7,615 bases of DNA from Acidobacteriota bacterium (lineage in GTDB: Bacteria; Acidobacteriota; Terriglobia; Terriglobales; Acidobacteriaceae), in contig JAKBAG010000150.1 in the NCBI GenBank assembly GCA_021809235.1, positions 1 to 7,615 on the forward strand, in the 5' to 3' direction. How positions within the stretch are numbered: the first letter of the stretch is position 1; each line of letters begins with the position of its first letter. The notes beneath the pieces were generated by a model. That model searched no databases, was not told the DNA's origin, and saw only the letters and a list, made by a program, of their open reading frames with translations. Below, piece after piece: positions 6,180 to 7,615 of the stretch. The position numbers and the translations under genes were made by a program.

Positions 6180-7615
6180 ATGTTTGCATCTCGTTGGATC
6201 TCCTGCCTTGCTCTGAGCCTGTGTCTGGGGACTGGTATCGCGCAGCCTGCAAAAGTGCCTGCCGCACAGCCCACACCGGATTTGATTCTGTATCACGGCC
6301 GCATTTTGACCGGAGTCGGTTTGAAGGAAGGTCATCCGCAGATTGTCAGCGCTATGGCCATCGGTGGCGGCAAGGTGATTGCAGTGGGAACCGATGCCGA
6401 GATTCTTCGGCTGGCCACGCCGCAAACTCAGATGCGCGACCTGGACAGTGCGCACACCGGAATCTTCGTGATGCCGGGGCTGAATGATGCCCACACGCAC
6501 ATGGGCGATGCCGGACGGCAGAAATTAAGCGTGGATGTGACAGGCGCAGCATCGCGTGAGGAAATGATGCAGCGGGTGGCAGCCTACGCCCACACGGCAC
6601 AGCCAGGCGCTTGGCTGCTGGGTGGTGGATGGGACCACACCCTCTGGAAGGATTCGGCGCTGCCCACCCGACAGGAACTGGATGCGGTCAGTGACGGGCA
6701 TCCAGCCTTTCTGTATCGCATTGACGGCCATATCGCACTTGCCAACTCAGCAGCGCTCAAGGCGGCCGGCATCACCGGTCACACCCAGCCTCCACGCGGA
6801 GGCGCAATCGACCTGGATCGTAACGGCTTACCGACCGGCATTCTGCGCGACACGGCGACGGATTGGATGGAAAAGGTGATTCCCGCACCTACTGCAGCCT
6901 TCAGTATGCGCGGCGACGAACTGGCCATTGAGGATGCCGTCAGCCATGGTCTGACGAGTGTGCAGGACTTTTCCACCTGGCAGGATTTTCTGAATTACGA
7001 GCAACTGGAGAAGCAGGGCAGGCTGCGCGTGCGCATCTCAGAATGGCTTCCCTTCGTGGATCCACTCCCATTGCTGCTGGAACATCGGGCGCATCATGAC
7101 CCAAACGATCCCATGCTGCATACCGGCATGCTGAAGGGATTCATGGATGGATCGCTGGGTTCGCGAACGGCTGCGCTCGAGCAGCCTTATAGCGATGATC
7201 CCGGCAATCGTGGACTGGCACGGTTCACGCAGGACAAGCTGAATGCGATGGCGATTGCGCGTGCGCAGGCTGGCTTTCAGATTGGCTTCCATGCGATTGG
7301 GGATCGCGCGACGGCGATGGCCCTCACAGCATTCAGCCAGCCCATCGGAGGCGGCAAACTGGTAGCCACCGGACATCGGGACCGCGTGGAGCACGCCCAG
7401 GTCGTCAACCCTGCTGACGTGGCGCGCTTTCGCGCTCTCGGAGTGGTTGCCTCCATGCAGCCCAACCACCTGCTGACCGATATGAACTGGGCTATGGCGC
7501 GGCTGGGACCGCAGCGGGCCGCCATCTCATACGGATGGAAGACCTTCTGGAATGCCGGCGTCCCGCTTGCCTTCGGGACGGATTATCCCGTCGAACCCAT
7601 CACGCCGTTTCGCGG
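6180..7615 (+). CDS. Exported metal-dependent amidohydrolase, YtcJ/Amidohydro_3 type, 3' end outside window
   Basis: The frame is open from the ATG at 6180 to the right edge: 478 complete codons with no stop, where members of this family usually reach about 550 residues. A signal peptide (R5, hydrophobic core about 7-19, likely cleavage after GIA at 21) indicates export. The metal-dependent hydrolase fold of PF07969 is shown by the strand LILYHGRILTG, GKVIAVGTDAE, FVMPGLNDAHTH with H105 and H107, the family signature KGFMDGSLGSRTA (K319 may be the bridging lysine), GFHAIGDRA with H371, VEHAQVV with H405, and FGTDYPVEP with D468. All expected metal and catalytic positions up to the edge are intact. 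The best-known relative type is N-substituted formamide deformylase; most YtcJ-like proteins are uncharacterised, so the substrate stays open (an amide, imide or cyclic amide is likely). It follows the phosphoesterase by 87 bp on the same strand but has its own possible promoter. Confidence 0.93.
   Translation, partial: MFASRWISCLALSLCLGTGIAQPAKVPAAQPTPDLILYHGRILTGVGLKEGHPQIVSAMAIGGGKVIAVGTDAEILRLATPQTQMRDLDSAHTGIFVMPGLNDAHTHMGDAGRQKLSVDVTGAASREEMMQRVAAYAHTAQPGAWLLGGGWDHTLWKDSALPTRQELDAVSDGHPAFLYRIDGHIALANSAALKAAGITGHTQPPRGGAIDLDRNGLPTGILRDTATDWMEKVIPAPTAAFSMRGDELAIEDAVSHGLTSVQDFSTWQDFLNYEQLEKQGRLRVRISEWLPFVDPLPLLLEHRAHHDPNDPMLHTGMLKGFMDGSLGSRTAALEQPYSDDPGNRGLARFTQDKLNAMAIARAQAGFQIGFHAIGDRATAMALTAFSQPIGGGKLVATGHRDRVEHAQVVNPADVARFRALGVVASMQPNHLLTDMNWAMARLGPQRAAISYGWKTFWNAGVPLAFGTDYPVEPITPFR

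Overview
The window looks like chromosomal DNA from an acidobacterium (class Terriglobia, of the Terriglobus, Granulicella or Acidobacterium kind). The DNA is GC-rich. It carries a very large secreted S53 (sedolisin/kumamolisin) peptidase with a tail of bacterial Ig-like repeats, plus an exported YtcJ-type amidohydrolase, a combination common in that group. This placement is inferred from gene content and style; no rRNA or other marker gene is present.

Left half, minus strand. Bases 1-3510 encode the first 1170 residues of the peptidase: signal peptide, pro-kumamolisin activation domain, complete S53 catalytic domain with the E339/D343/D426/S651 set, then four Ig-like modules about 95-98 residues long. 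The frame runs off the left edge, so the C-terminus is missing. A 304-bp gap (3511-3814) separates it from a minus-strand gene for an exported CAP/SCP-domain protein (3815-4672). A clear Shine-Dalgarno sequence fixes the CAP start.

Right half, plus strand. Divergent from the CAP gene, across 83 bp, are an OppC/DppC-type ABC permease (4756-5601), a YfcE-type metallophosphoesterase that overlaps it by 4 bp (5598-6092), and, after 87 bp, an exported amidohydrolase (6180 to the right edge, 478 residues visible). The permease has no OppB/DppB partner, ATPase or binding protein beside it in this window. The amidohydrolase has no Shine-Dalgarno sequence but has an extended -10-like element placed so that transcription could start at its ATG.

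How they may fit together: the peptidase and amidohydrolase are exported hydrolases, and the permease belongs to a peptide-import family. A scavenging theme (extracellular protein digestion, peptide uptake, breakdown of amide-type substrates) is plausible but is inference. I see no mobile element, CRISPR array, RNA gene or phage gene. The most notable points are the enlarged 14-cysteine catalytic domain with its Ig tail, the orphan permease, and the possible leaderless start of the amidohydrolase. I do not see convincing evidence for a wholly new system.
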